Positions 8,712 to 17,173 of a stretch of DNA of 25,502 nucleotides are shown one piece after another (positions within the stretch are counted from its first letter, which is position 1; each line of letters opens with the position of its first letter). This stretch comes from an uncultured Alistipes sp. Its GTDB lineage: Bacteria > Bacteroidota > Bacteroidia > Bacteroidales > Rikenellaceae. The translations under genes and the position numbers were made by a program. The stretch is from positions 1 through 25,502 of the forward strand of contig NZ_CASFQD010000042.1 in assembly GCF_949296715.1 (NCBI RefSeq), in the 5' to 3' direction. The notes beneath the pieces were generated by a model that made no database searches, was not told where the DNA came from, and worked only from the letters and a program-made list of their open reading frames with translations.

Positions 8712-8715
<4 letters not shown>
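7894..8715 (-). CDS. sufD: Fe-S assembly scaffold subunit SufD (short form)
   Basis: SufD pairs with SufB and the ATPase SufC in the SufBC2D scaffold complex of the cytoplasm. The C-terminal half is clear: GGVFLATDEEHCVVRLHTAHNVSDCRSE, then GEFHGLVYVAQDAQRTDAQQQSRNILLSD, then the hallmark KCSHGATVGQMDAEAVYYMRQRGLS with the conserved Cys and His, and a final helical region. At 273 residues it is much shorter than E. coli SufD (about 420 residues); the N-terminal helical domain is almost absent and the beta-helix core starts soon after residue 30. ATG 8715 overlaps the sufC stop by 4 bp (ATGA), which fixes the start and argues that the short form is real and not a misplaced start. The stop is 2 bp before the sufS ATG. 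Confidence 0.93.
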
Positions 8716-9467
<752 letters not shown>

Positions 9468-9636
9468 ATCTGTATCTAATCTATTCTTCAAAATTCAACT
9501 GTTTTCACACCTTCGGACCGCCGTTTTCCGCAGCCGCGTATCCGATGCCACCCTGCCGCGGAAAGGCTCTACGGGAGCTGTCGTCGCAGCATCGGAGAGA
9601 CTCGGCTCCGGACGCCGCATCTTCACCGGCGCTCCT
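9468..9636. other. 169-bp intergenic gap inside the suf operon
   Basis: This is the only sizeable gap in an otherwise tight operon. The 40 bp nearest sufC are A/T-rich, the rest is G+C-rich like coding DNA. I see no terminator with a T-tract and no TAnnTTTG promoter element on the minus strand. It may carry an mRNA processing site or a weak internal promoter, or be the edge of the DNA that brought in the flavoprotein gene. None of these can be chosen from the sequence. Confidence 0.4.
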
Positions 9637-10215
9637 CTATCTTTTTACGAGCTTTCCGCCCAGCGTCCGGCATTTCGCAATCTCCCGGGACGTCAGTTCC
9701 GGATGTTTGCGGCATCCGCTCTTCGCCACCGTCCCGACGACCTTGAATCCGCTCCAGCGGAATATCTCGCGCAGCGAACGGAACACTCCGCTCGACTGAT
9801 GGAACAGAATACTCCACGGATAGGCCGTATTGCATGTGGCAACCAGCACGACCCGTTTCCCGCGATGCAGCGGTTCGGGAAGTCCGTTCTCCCGCTCGCC
9901 CATCAACGCATAAACCATCCGATCGAAGAGCACTTTCAGCGCTCCGCTCATGGAACCCCAGTAACACGGAGAACCCACAATGAGTGCGTCGGCCTCCCGA
10001 ATCAGCCGTGCAGCACGGTGCGCATCATCCTCGGGCAGCACGCAGCGCCGCAGCGAACGGCATTTCATGCAGCCGACACAGGGCCGGACGGTCAGGTCCC
10101 GGACGAAAAGCTCCGCAACCTCGCAGTCCGAGGGCAATGCCGCAACCGCATGTCCCAGCATCTGCGACACAAGCCCCGCGCGGTGCGGACTTCCGTTTAT
10201 GACAACTACCTTCAT
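9637..10215 (-). CDS. Iron-sulfur flavoprotein-like NAD(P)H/FMN oxidoreductase (flavodoxin fold)
   Basis: This 192-residue protein has a flavodoxin-like FMN-reductase fold. MKVVVINGSPHRAG (1-14) is the FMN phosphate loop and LIVGSPCYWGSMSGALKVLFDR (78-99, shown in part) is the second flavin-contact region. Between them is C46-x2-C49-x2-C52-x5-C58 (PCVGCMKCRSLRRCVL), which fits the compact CX2CX2CX4-7C motif that binds a 4Fe-4S cluster in archaeal-type iron-sulfur flavoproteins (established for that family). It would pass electrons from a donor through FMN and the cluster to an unknown acceptor. ATG 10215 is preferred to a TTG four codons upstream because it starts at MKVVVINGSP. It sits 40 bp after sufB and 169 bp before sufC, so it should be made with the Fe-S machinery. 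Without a bound cluster it would be a simple flavin oxidoreductase; this is the main uncertainty. Confidence 0.85.
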   Translation of the reverse strand: MKVVVINGSPHRAGLVSQMLGHAVAALPSDCEVAELFVRDLTVRPCVGCMKCRSLRRCVLPEDDAHRAARLIREADALIVGSPCYWGSMSGALKVLFDRMVYALMGERENGLPEPLHRGKRVVLVATCNTAYPWSILFHQSSGVFRSLREIFRWSGFKVVGTVAKSGCRKHPELTSREIAKCRTLGGKLVKR

Positions 10216-10255
10216 GTTCCGTTCCAAATTATCGTTCGGGCTTCTTCACCGGCCG

Positions 10256-11701
10256 CTACCCTACCGTGCCCTCGAGCTGCAGGGCCAGCAGTTTCTGCGC
10301 CTCGACGGCAAACTCCATGGGCAGCTTCGCCAGCACCTCGCGGGCGTAGCCGTTGACAATCAACCCCACGGCATCCTCGGTCGACAGCCCGCGCTGGTTG
10401 CAATAGAAGAGCTGGTCGTCCGAGATCTTCGACGTCGTGGCCTCGTGCTCCACGACGGCCGTGCGGTTGCGGCAGTCGATTTCGGGGAAGGTGTGCGCCC
10501 CGCAGCGGTCGCCAATCAGCAGCGAGTCGCACTGCGAATAGTTGCGCGCATGCTCCGCCCCTTTGGCCACGCGCACCAGACCCCGGTAGGCATTCTGGCT
10601 CCGGCCCGCCGAGATACCCTTCGAGACGATGCGGCTGCGCGTGTTGCGGCCGATGTGGATCATCTTCGTGCCGGTGTCGGCCTGCTGGAAGTTGTTGGTC
10701 ATGGCCACCGAGTAGAACTCCCCGACCGCGTTGTCCCCGGCGAGGATGCAGCTCGGGTATTTCCACGTGATGGCCGAGCCGGTCTCGACCTGCGTCCACG
10801 ACAGGCGCGCGTTCTCGCGGCACAGGCCGCGCTTGGTGACGAAGTTGTAGACGCCGCCGCGCCCCTCGCGGTCGCCCGGGTACCAGTTCTGCACCGTGGA
10901 GTACTTCACCTCGGCGTCGCGCTCGACGACGATCTCGACGACGGCCGCATGCAGCTGGTTCTCGTCGCGCTGCGGCGCCGTGCACCCCTCGAGGTAGCTG
11001 ACGTAGGCCCCCTCGTCGGCGACGATGAGCGTGCGCTCGAACTGCCCCGTGCCGGCGGCGTTGATGCGGAAATAGGTCGACAGCTCCATCGGGCACCGCA
11101 CCCCCTTGGGGATGTAGCAGAACGACCCGTCGGAGAAGACCGCGGCGTTCAGTGCGGCGTAGAAGTTGTCGGTATAGGGGACGACGCTCCCGAGGTACTT
11201 TTTCACCAGGTCGGGATGGTCGCGCAGCGCCTCCGAAATCGAGCAGAAGATGATGCCCTTCTCGGCGAGCGTCTCCTTGAAGGTGGTCTTCACCGAGACG
11301 GAGTCCATCACGGCATCGACCGCCACGCCCGCCAGCGCCATCTGCTCCTCGAGCGGAATACCCAGCTTGTCGAACGTGCGCTTGAGTTCGGGGTCGACCT
11401 CGTCCATCGAGCCGAGTTTCTTGCGGGCCTTCGGCGCCGCATAGTAGATGATATCCTGAAAGTCGATCTCGGGGATCGTCAGATGCGCCCACGTCGGGGG
11501 TTCGAGCGTCAGCCAGTGCCGGTAGGCCGCCACGCGGCGCTCGGTCATCCACGCCGGCTCGCCCTTCTTTGCGGAGATCAGGCGCACGACCTCCTCCGAG
11601 AGTCCCTTGCCGATGGTCTCGGTCTCGATCTGCGAGGTGAAGCCGTACTTGTACTCCTGCTCCCCGATATTTTCCAATAGGTCTTTCTCTTTTCCTGCCA
11701 T
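10256..11701 (-). CDS. sufB: Fe-S cluster assembly scaffold protein SufB
   Basis: SufB is the main scaffold on which nascent Fe-S clusters are built with SufC and SufD. The protein has 481 residues, a normal length. It starts with a helical N-terminal part (GFTSQIETETIGKGLSEEVV; KKGEPAWMTERRVAAYRHW). The conserved core follows: SDGSFCYIPKGVRCPMELSTYFRIN, then EGCTAPQRDENQLHAAVVE, then the stretch holding Cys400 (DRCGAHTFPEI) and VEHEATTSKI, which include residues used for cluster assembly in E. coli SufB. It ends in a helical SufC-binding region. ATG 11701 gives the expected N-terminus. It is the first gene of the suf operon, behind a Bacteroidota-type promoter at 11719-11749. Confidence 0.97.
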   Translation of the reverse strand: MAGKEKDLLENIGEQEYKYGFTSQIETETIGKGLSEEVVRLISAKKGEPAWMTERRVAAYRHWLTLEPPTWAHLTIPEIDFQDIIYYAAPKARKKLGSMDEVDPELKRTFDKLGIPLEEQMALAGVAVDAVMDSVSVKTTFKETLAEKGIIFCSISEALRDHPDLVKKYLGSVVPYTDNFYAALNAAVFSDGSFCYIPKGVRCPMELSTYFRINAAGTGQFERTLIVADEGAYVSYLEGCTAPQRDENQLHAAVVEIVVERDAEVKYSTVQNWYPGDREGRGGVYNFVTKRGLCRENARLSWTQVETGSAITWKYPSCILAGDNAVGEFYSVAMTNNFQQADTGTKMIHIGRNTRSRIVSKGISAGRSQNAYRGLVRVAKGAEHARNYSQCDSLLIGDRCGAHTFPEIDCRNRTAVVEHEATTSKISDDQLFYCNQRGLSTEDAVGLIVNGYAREVLAKLPMEFAVEAQKLLALQLEGTVG

Positions 11702-11718
11702 ACGAGCAAAATATCGTA

Positions 11719-11749
11719 CAAAGGTATAAAATCTAATCCGAATTTCATA
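11719..11749 (-). promoter_or_regulatory. Candidate suf operon promoter (Bacteroidota -7/-33 type)
   Basis: On the minus strand TACCTTTG (11726-11719) matches the Bacteroidota -7 consensus TAnnTTTG exactly. TATG (11749-11746), three of four bases of the -33 consensus TTTG, lies 19 nt upstream, the normal spacing. The element is 17 bp from the sufB ATG, so the 5' leader is very short. It lies just beyond the terminator of the preceding locus, where a promoter is needed. Start site not proven. Confidence 0.6.
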
Positions 11750-11791
11750 ATCGCACCCGGCAAATACGGTACCGCGGACGGGCGCAGCGAC

Positions 11792-11824
11792 AAAAAAAGG
11801 GCGGCACCCCAGAGGATGCCGCCC
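11792..11824 (-). terminator. Intrinsic terminator after the SusC/SusD/lipoprotein operon
   Basis: On the minus strand an 8-bp G+C-rich stem (11817-11824 with 11799-11806) that can extend inward by two or three pairs is followed by seven T (complement of A 11792-11798). It lies 23 bp after the stop codon of the surface lipoprotein and separates the polysaccharide locus from the suf operon. Confidence 0.9.
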
Positions 11825-11847
11825 GGAACAATGCGTCGTCAGCGCGA

Positions 11848-14800
11848 TCAGTTCGGGATATACTCGATGCTGTAGAAGCGCAGACCACCCGTAGGATAGA
11901 TGTAGACCGGCGTCTCGCCAGATACCGTGATGTCGTACTCGAGCGTTGCGGGCGTCGAGCTGGGCACACCGCCAAGCTGCTGCTGGGCACCGGCAGCATC
12001 GTCACCGACCTGCAGGGTCACGTAACGGTCCGAAGAGCTGTCGCTCGTGTTCGATGCCACGACCTTGACCTTGCCCGAGGTCGTCGCCGTGAAGGTGAAG
12101 ACACGGTACTCGGTCGTTCCGCTGCCGTTGGGCTGGATGTAGGCACCCGCGTCACCCTCGCCGCCACGGATGTTGTGGCTGTCGGTCTTGATCGTCAGGC
12201 CGTCGATCGTCTCGCTGAAGTTCGTCAGGCCATCGCTGCCCGCAGCCTTCAGCCGTGCGATCAGGTCGCTGAACGATGCCGACGAGAAGTTCCACTCCTG
12301 TGCCACGGGCTCGGGAACACCCGACATGTCAGGCTCCCACGACAGCGCGTAGACATTGATCGTGGCGTAGCAGTAGATGTAGATCGTCGTCTCGCCCGTG
12401 AGGTCGGTGAAGGTCACCGTCTTGGCCTCGCCGTCCGACGAGGTCGGGCAGGCTTCGCGCAGGTACTCCTTGCCGTTGGCGCTCACGCCCACTTCGCGCG
12501 TGGCGTCCGAGCTGCTGCTCGAAATGGCCTTCACGGTCAGCGTACCGTTGCCGCTCACGCGCAGAGCCAGGGCACGCAGCGTCGGCGTCACATCCTCCAG
12601 CGTACTCTTGCCGTTGAACTTGATGCGGTCCACCGGCTCGCCCTGGTCGCCAATCGAGTGCTCGATGGTCATGTGCTTCGAGTCGCTGGCCAGGAACTGG
12701 AGGTTGCCGAAGACGGACGTCTCCTTGATGTCACCGGCCGGGAAGGACGAGGCATCGGCGATGTTCCACGTGTAGGCCGACGATACGGTCGTCAGCACGC
12801 CCTTGATCGTAATCGTCACGCTGGCAGCCTCCGAGTCGAGCCAGTTGAGCGAGCCCTCGGCAGCCTTGGCTACGACCGACAGCGTGTGCTGGCCGGCCTT
12901 GAGCGAAGCCACCGTCGAGGCGGGAATCTCATACGAGGGGGTCTCCACCGTCTCGGTCTTGCCGTTGAAGGTCACTTCATAGGCTGCGGCGTTCGGCACG
13001 GCGTTCCATGCCACGGCGATCGGCTGCGACGTGCCCTGATCCACGGCCGGGATGTCGGTCGTCGTGAAGACGGGCGTGTCGAGGGCCTTGGGCTCGCCGC
13101 CCGAAACCACCTCGAGCGACCACTCGAGCGCCTGCAGTTCGACGGGAGCGCAGCTGCAGATGTAGACCGTCGTCTCACCCTGGATGTCACCGAAGCCGAA
13201 CTTGCTCTGCGTGCCGTCGGCCGGAACCGCATAGCGGGCGCCGTTGACGATGATCTCCATGTGCTTGTTGTAGCCTGCATCGGCGGGCGTGATGAGTACC
13301 GAACCCGGCACGCTCACCTTGAAGGCCAGGGCGTTGTTCGTCGGGACGTCGAGCACCGAGAGGGTCGAGGCGGCCGAGAACGAGATCGTACCGTTGTCCG
13401 TAACGGCCATCGGGGCCTCCTCGTCGTTGACGATGAACTGCAGGTTGTCCAGGATCTTCGTCGAGAGGATCTCCTGCGGCTCGAAGTTCTCCGTATCGGC
13501 GAAGTTCCAGACCGTAGCCTCCGTGATGACGTTCAGTTCGGTCTGCTCGGGCACGATGGGAGCCACGGCATTCCACCAGCGCGGGTCGCCGATACGTGCC
13601 GAGGCGATCTCGTCGTTCACCAGATAGAACTTGCCGCGCAGCGAGTTCTCGCACGGGTCCTCCGTGAGGATCTTGCCGCCGTTCTGCGTGGCCGTGGCCT
13701 GCGTGATCTCCACGCCGTCCGAAATCTTGGCCTCGAAGAAGGTGTCCGCACAGTTGTAAAAGTAGTTGCTCTGGATGAGCGTCGGCAGCTGCACGGAGCT
13801 GTTGTTGGCGATGAAGCGGGCATTCTCACCCGTCTCGTTCAGGAAGAGGTTGTTGGCATACTCCATGACCGGAGCCGTGCCGCGCACGTAGAAGATACCC
13901 TTGTTGTTGCCGTCGGTTACCGTGGAGAAGTTGCAGAAGGTGTTGTTGCGGATGACAATCGACGAGAGCGTCTCCTTGGCGTCGACACGCAGGAACGAAC
14001 GGGCGCCGTTGTAGAAGGTCGAGTTGGTGATTGTCAGCGTACCGTGTACCGATTCGGTGCGGAAGTCGATGAAGTCACCGCCGCTGTTGCCCATGTTGGC
14101 GGCATAGAGGCCGTCGAAGAGCAGCGTCTGGATGGCCGAACCGCCCTTGTTCTCGTAGAAGATGTTGCGGTAGCCCGCCAGGTCGCAGTTCTTCAGCGTC
14201 ACGGAGTTCATCGCGATGGCCGCCTTCACCTCCATGAGCGACGAGGCCACATCGGCGCCGTCGAGCGAGAGGTCCTCCAGACGAATGTCGTTCACACCGG
14301 GATTCAGACCGATACCCAGACCTACGATCGCGGGCTTCGCACCCTCGAGCGTCGTCTCGCCGATGATCGTCAGGTCGGCGGCCAGCGCCGATGCGGGGTT
14401 GGTCTCGCCTTCGCCGTAGGAGGGCACCGTATAGGGCGTCTCACTGTAGGCCAGCTGGTACTTGCCACCGTCCACAAAGGCCTGCATGAGCTGCTCGATC
14501 GTCGAGATCTTCGTCATGTTCTGCATGTCGGGACGGGTCCAGACATCCTGACCGCCGCGGCTGGCGCTGTTGTAGAAGACAGCCACGAAGTACTCGGTCG
14601 AGGGCTGCAGGCCACCGATCGTCGCCGTGGCGGCCTCCACCTGCTCGGCGGACAGGTCATAACGCACGGGCTCCTGGTCGGCCGAAGCGACCGGCGTAGC
14701 CAGCAGGTGCGTCACATACTGATCCTGATCCCACTTCAGCGTCACGCTTTCCGACGTGCGCTCCGTGACGACGGGATTCAGCGGGTCCATGATTGCATAG

Positions 14801-15192
14801 GTCTCGATCGGGCCGGCGACGGCCACGTGCGACGGCGCGGTGCGCTCGTTCGAACTGAAGGCCTGCACGGTGGCGTAATAGACCTGCTCGGCCTCGAGGT
14901 CCAGCGTTACGGGAACTTCCGCCGGGGTGAGCTCGCTCTTGGTCGTAACCACCGAGGTGAGACCCTCGTCCGAATAGATGACGACTTCATAGGTATCCGT
15001 CGTGCGCACGTCCCACGTCAGGCGCACCTGGTAGCCCGTCGAGAGCACCGAAGCCGTGAAGTTCAGCGGCGTCAGGGCGCGGTCGAGCACCAGTTCGTTA
15101 TTGATGCCGTCCGGGTCCTCCGAACAGCCGCCCAGTCCCGCCACGGTAAGCAGCAGCAGCCCGGACATCAATTTGCGAAATATGCTTTTCAT
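11848..15192 (-). CDS. Large surface lipoprotein: Fn3-like domains, DUF4957/DUF5123-type beta-helix, three C-terminal modules
   Basis: This 1114-residue protein takes the SusE/SusF position after SusC and SusD and is probably a surface glycan-binding protein. The signal peptide ends in a lipobox (AGLGGC, Cys23) followed by SEDPD, an acidic stretch typical of lipoproteins exported to the cell surface in Bacteroidota. Two fibronectin-III-like domains lie at about 37-128 and 132-222. A parallel beta-helix region lies at about 228-545 (FDGLYAANMGNSGGDFIDFR, VIRNNTFCNFS, SNYFYNCADTFFEA) and ends in GDPRWWNAVAP, as in DUF4957/DUF5123 proteins of pectin loci. Three related modules follow at about 560-695, 805-953 and 963-1112, each starting with WNF or WNI and ending in GET-(T/P)-(V/I)-Y-I plus an aromatic strand; another Fn3-like domain (703-798) separates the first two. 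The start is 34 bp after the SusD stop. Lyase activity in the beta-helix cannot be excluded, but I see no clear catalytic set. Confidence 0.88.
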   Translation of the reverse strand: MKSIFRKLMSGLLLLTVAGLGGCSEDPDGINNELVLDRALTPLNFTASVLSTGYQVRLTWDVRTTDTYEVVIYSDEGLTSVVTTKSELTPAEVPVTLDLEAEQVYYATVQAFSSNERTAPSHVAVAGPIETYAIMDPLNPVVTERTSESVTLKWDQDQYVTHLLATPVASADQEPVRYDLSAEQVEAATATIGGLQPSTEYFVAVFYNSASRGGQDVWTRPDMQNMTKISTIEQLMQAFVDGGKYQLAYSETPYTVPSYGEGETNPASALAADLTIIGETTLEGAKPAIVGLGIGLNPGVNDIRLEDLSLDGADVASSLMEVKAAIAMNSVTLKNCDLAGYRNIFYENKGGSAIQTLLFDGLYAANMGNSGGDFIDFRTESVHGTLTITNSTFYNGARSFLRVDAKETLSSIVIRNNTFCNFSTVTDGNNKGIFYVRGTAPVMEYANNLFLNETGENARFIANNSSVQLPTLIQSNYFYNCADTFFEAKISDGVEITQATATQNGGKILTEDPCENSLRGKFYLVNDEIASARIGDPRWWNAVAPIVPEQTELNVITEATVWNFADTENFEPQEILSTKILDNLQFIVNDEEAPMAVTDNGTISFSAASTLSVLDVPTNNALAFKVSVPGSVLITPADAGYNKHMEIIVNGARYAVPADGTQSKFGFGDIQGETTVYICSCAPVELQALEWSLEVVSGGEPKALDTPVFTTTDIPAVDQGTSQPIAVAWNAVPNAAAYEVTFNGKTETVETPSYEIPASTVASLKAGQHTLSVVAKAAEGSLNWLDSEAASVTITIKGVLTTVSSAYTWNIADASSFPAGDIKETSVFGNLQFLASDSKHMTIEHSIGDQGEPVDRIKFNGKSTLEDVTPTLRALALRVSGNGTLTVKAISSSSSDATREVGVSANGKEYLREACPTSSDGEAKTVTFTDLTGETTIYIYCYATINVYALSWEPDMSGVPEPVAQEWNFSSASFSDLIARLKAAGSDGLTNFSETIDGLTIKTDSHNIRGGEGDAGAYIQPNGSGTTEYRVFTFTATTSGKVKVVASNTSDSSSDRYVTLQVGDDAAGAQQQLGGVPSSTPATLEYDITVSGETPVYIYPTGGLRFYSIEYIPN

Positions 15193-15226
15193 AATCGTAA
15201 AATCTGTTTTGGTGGTCGATTATCCG

Positions 15227-17146
15227 TTAATAACCGTAATCGTTGTGAATCTGACCCTGCGAGTTGTCGACAACGCTCTGGAAGATGGGCCAGTACTGGC
15301 GCGTATCGGGATCGCGGTCGTAGAGACGGTCGATCTCGGCAGTCGTGAACTTCGGGTTCTCGGTGTTGCTTGCGCACGGCGCATAGCGCGAAACCTCACC
15401 CTCCGTATTGGTGTAGGGCGTCCACGTGGCATCGGGAGCCGTCTGCTCGTCACGTCCCAGACCGTACATCTTCAGGTTCGTACCCTCGACCTTGTAGTAG
15501 ACATAGCCGTCACCCTGGGCCAGGTAGCTGAAGTCTCCCGTCCAGTTGTTCAGGTCGTTGAGCTTCCGCTTCGTCTCGTCCATCTTGGTCTTCAGCAGGT
15601 TCCAGCGGATCAGGTCGGTCTTGCGGAGCATCTCGCCCACGAACTCGAGGGCACGCTCGTCGACGATGGCGTCGAACATGGCCGTAGTCGAACCGATGCC
15701 GTTGACATAGCTCTGGGCCATCGCCTCGTTACCGGCATAGGCACGCTTGCGCACCTCCAGCAGGTAGTTCTTCGCGTTGTCCAGGCCGCCGCCGTCCACC
15801 GAGGCGCACGACGAGTGGATTGCACACTCGGCAGCCATCAGGTAGACATCCGACAGACGCATGTAGGGCGGCTTGAAACCGTCGTCGTTACCGCCGCTGT
15901 AGGGATAGTTCTCCATCCACTCGAAACGGTACTTTCCGAAATACCACGTATCGAGACCGGCCAGCACGGGAGCCGTCGTCGTAGCCGAGCCCGAGGTGTA
16001 CTCCCAGATGAAGTTCACGCAGCTCACGTCGCGGCGCGTATCCTGCTTCTCGTACTCGAACCACATCGTCGGCACGGGGCCCACGCTGCCGCCGCGGCTG
16101 GAGGTTCCGGCCGAAGCGCCGATGAACTGGTCGGCACCGTCGTGACGCACGGCAAAGGTGTAGTTCCAACGTCCGCGGTTGTTGCCGTAGGGGAATACCC
16201 AGAGCACCTCGCGGCCCGTGCCGGCAGCCGTCAGGTCAAAGTTGTTCAGGTCGCGCCACAGCTGCTCGAAGCTCGGATAGAGCGACATGCCGCTGTTGCG
16301 AATCACGTCCACGCAGGCGGCCAGCGCCTTCGGGTAGAGGACATCCTGCTGCAGCTCGGGATCGGAGCTCAGGCGCACCGAACCGGCATCGCCCGTACCG
16401 ATCATGCCGTCGGCGGGACGCAGCGCGTAGCCCGAAGCCATCAGCGCCAGACGGGCGTAGAGACCCTTGGCGAAGGCCTTGTTGATGCGGTCGGTCGTGG
16501 TGGCATGTCCCTGACCGGGCCACGGCAGGTAGTCGTAGGCCTCCTCCAGGTCACCGAGGATCTGCTTGAAGATCACGTCGCGGCTCGTCTTCGGGATGTA
16601 GATGTCGTCGCTGATCGGTTCCGTGCGGAAGGGCACGTCGCCCCAGGCGCGAATCAGGTCGTAGTACATCACGGCACGCAGCGTCAGCGCCTCACCCAGC
16701 AGGTAGGCCATGTCGGCGTTGTTCTCCACATCGCCGTACAGACGCAGGTTCTTGATGTTGAGGTTCGCACGCTCGATGGCCGTGTAATAGGGCGAATAGG
16801 CGTCGGAGCTGCTGCCCGAGGTGTTCATCTCGCCGTTGGTCGGCAGCAGGTTGTAACCGTAGATGGCCTGACGGTTGGCGTTGTTCGCCTGGTTGGTCTC
16901 GTTGCTCCAGTTGTTGCCCCACTCGATATCGGTGTTCAGACCCACGTAGGGATGGTAACGTCCCCGGTGGTTCGCCTTTTCGAGCAAAGCCTGCGTGATG
17001 CCGAAGTTGCAGCCTTCGGCCAGCTCGTAGTTCGAGAAGACCGTCTCGGTGTCGAACGACGACTTGGTTTCCGTTTCCAGCAGATCGGAGCAGGCACAGA
17101 GCGCTCCTGCGGCCGACAAAACGAATATGTATTTGATAGCTTTCAT
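15227..17146 (-). CDS. RagB/SusD family surface glycan-binding lipoprotein
   Basis: This 639-residue protein is the lid and binding partner of the SusC transporter. The signal peptide ends in a lipobox (GALCAC) followed by SDLLETETKSSFDTE, a classic SusD start. The TPR-like region includes YYTAIERANLNIKNLRLYGD and LLGEALTLRAVMYYDLIRAWGDVPF, the SusD hallmark. The C-terminal part holds PPYMRLSDVYLMAAECAIH, YLLEVRKRAYAG and IVDERALEFVGEMLRKTDLIRWN, all typical. The length is somewhat above the common 500-600 residues. It begins 27 bp after the SusC stop with an A-rich leader and no Shine-Dalgarno site, as is usual in this phylum. Binding probably concerns a pectin-derived oligosaccharide, judged only from GH105 and the beta-helix protein nearby. 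Confidence 0.97.
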   Translation of the reverse strand: MKAIKYIFVLSAAGALCACSDLLETETKSSFDTETVFSNYELAEGCNFGITQALLEKANHRGRYHPYVGLNTDIEWGNNWSNETNQANNANRQAIYGYNLLPTNGEMNTSGSSSDAYSPYYTAIERANLNIKNLRLYGDVENNADMAYLLGEALTLRAVMYYDLIRAWGDVPFRTEPISDDIYIPKTSRDVIFKQILGDLEEAYDYLPWPGQGHATTTDRINKAFAKGLYARLALMASGYALRPADGMIGTGDAGSVRLSSDPELQQDVLYPKALAACVDVIRNSGMSLYPSFEQLWRDLNNFDLTAAGTGREVLWVFPYGNNRGRWNYTFAVRHDGADQFIGASAGTSSRGGSVGPVPTMWFEYEKQDTRRDVSCVNFIWEYTSGSATTTAPVLAGLDTWYFGKYRFEWMENYPYSGGNDDGFKPPYMRLSDVYLMAAECAIHSSCASVDGGGLDNAKNYLLEVRKRAYAGNEAMAQSYVNGIGSTTAMFDAIVDERALEFVGEMLRKTDLIRWNLLKTKMDETKRKLNDLNNWTGDFSYLAQGDGYVYYKVEGTNLKMYGLGRDEQTAPDATWTPYTNTEGEVSRYAPCASNTENPKFTTAEIDRLYDRDPDTRQYWPIFQSVVDNSQGQIHNDYGY

Positions 17147-17173
17147 ACGATGTTTATTTTGCTTTGAACACGA

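Noticed and set aside
9500..9636. A decayed gene or insertion sequence end in the gap before sufC
   Set aside because: I found no inverted repeat ends, target duplication or recognisable translated fragment on either strand.
12175..15348. A 1057-codon open frame on the plus strand
   Set aside because: It lies wholly antisense to the surface lipoprotein and part of SusD. Its product is rich in Arg, Gly, Val and His without any domain, as expected from the complement of G+C-rich codons, and the minus-strand protein has a signal peptide and clear domains.
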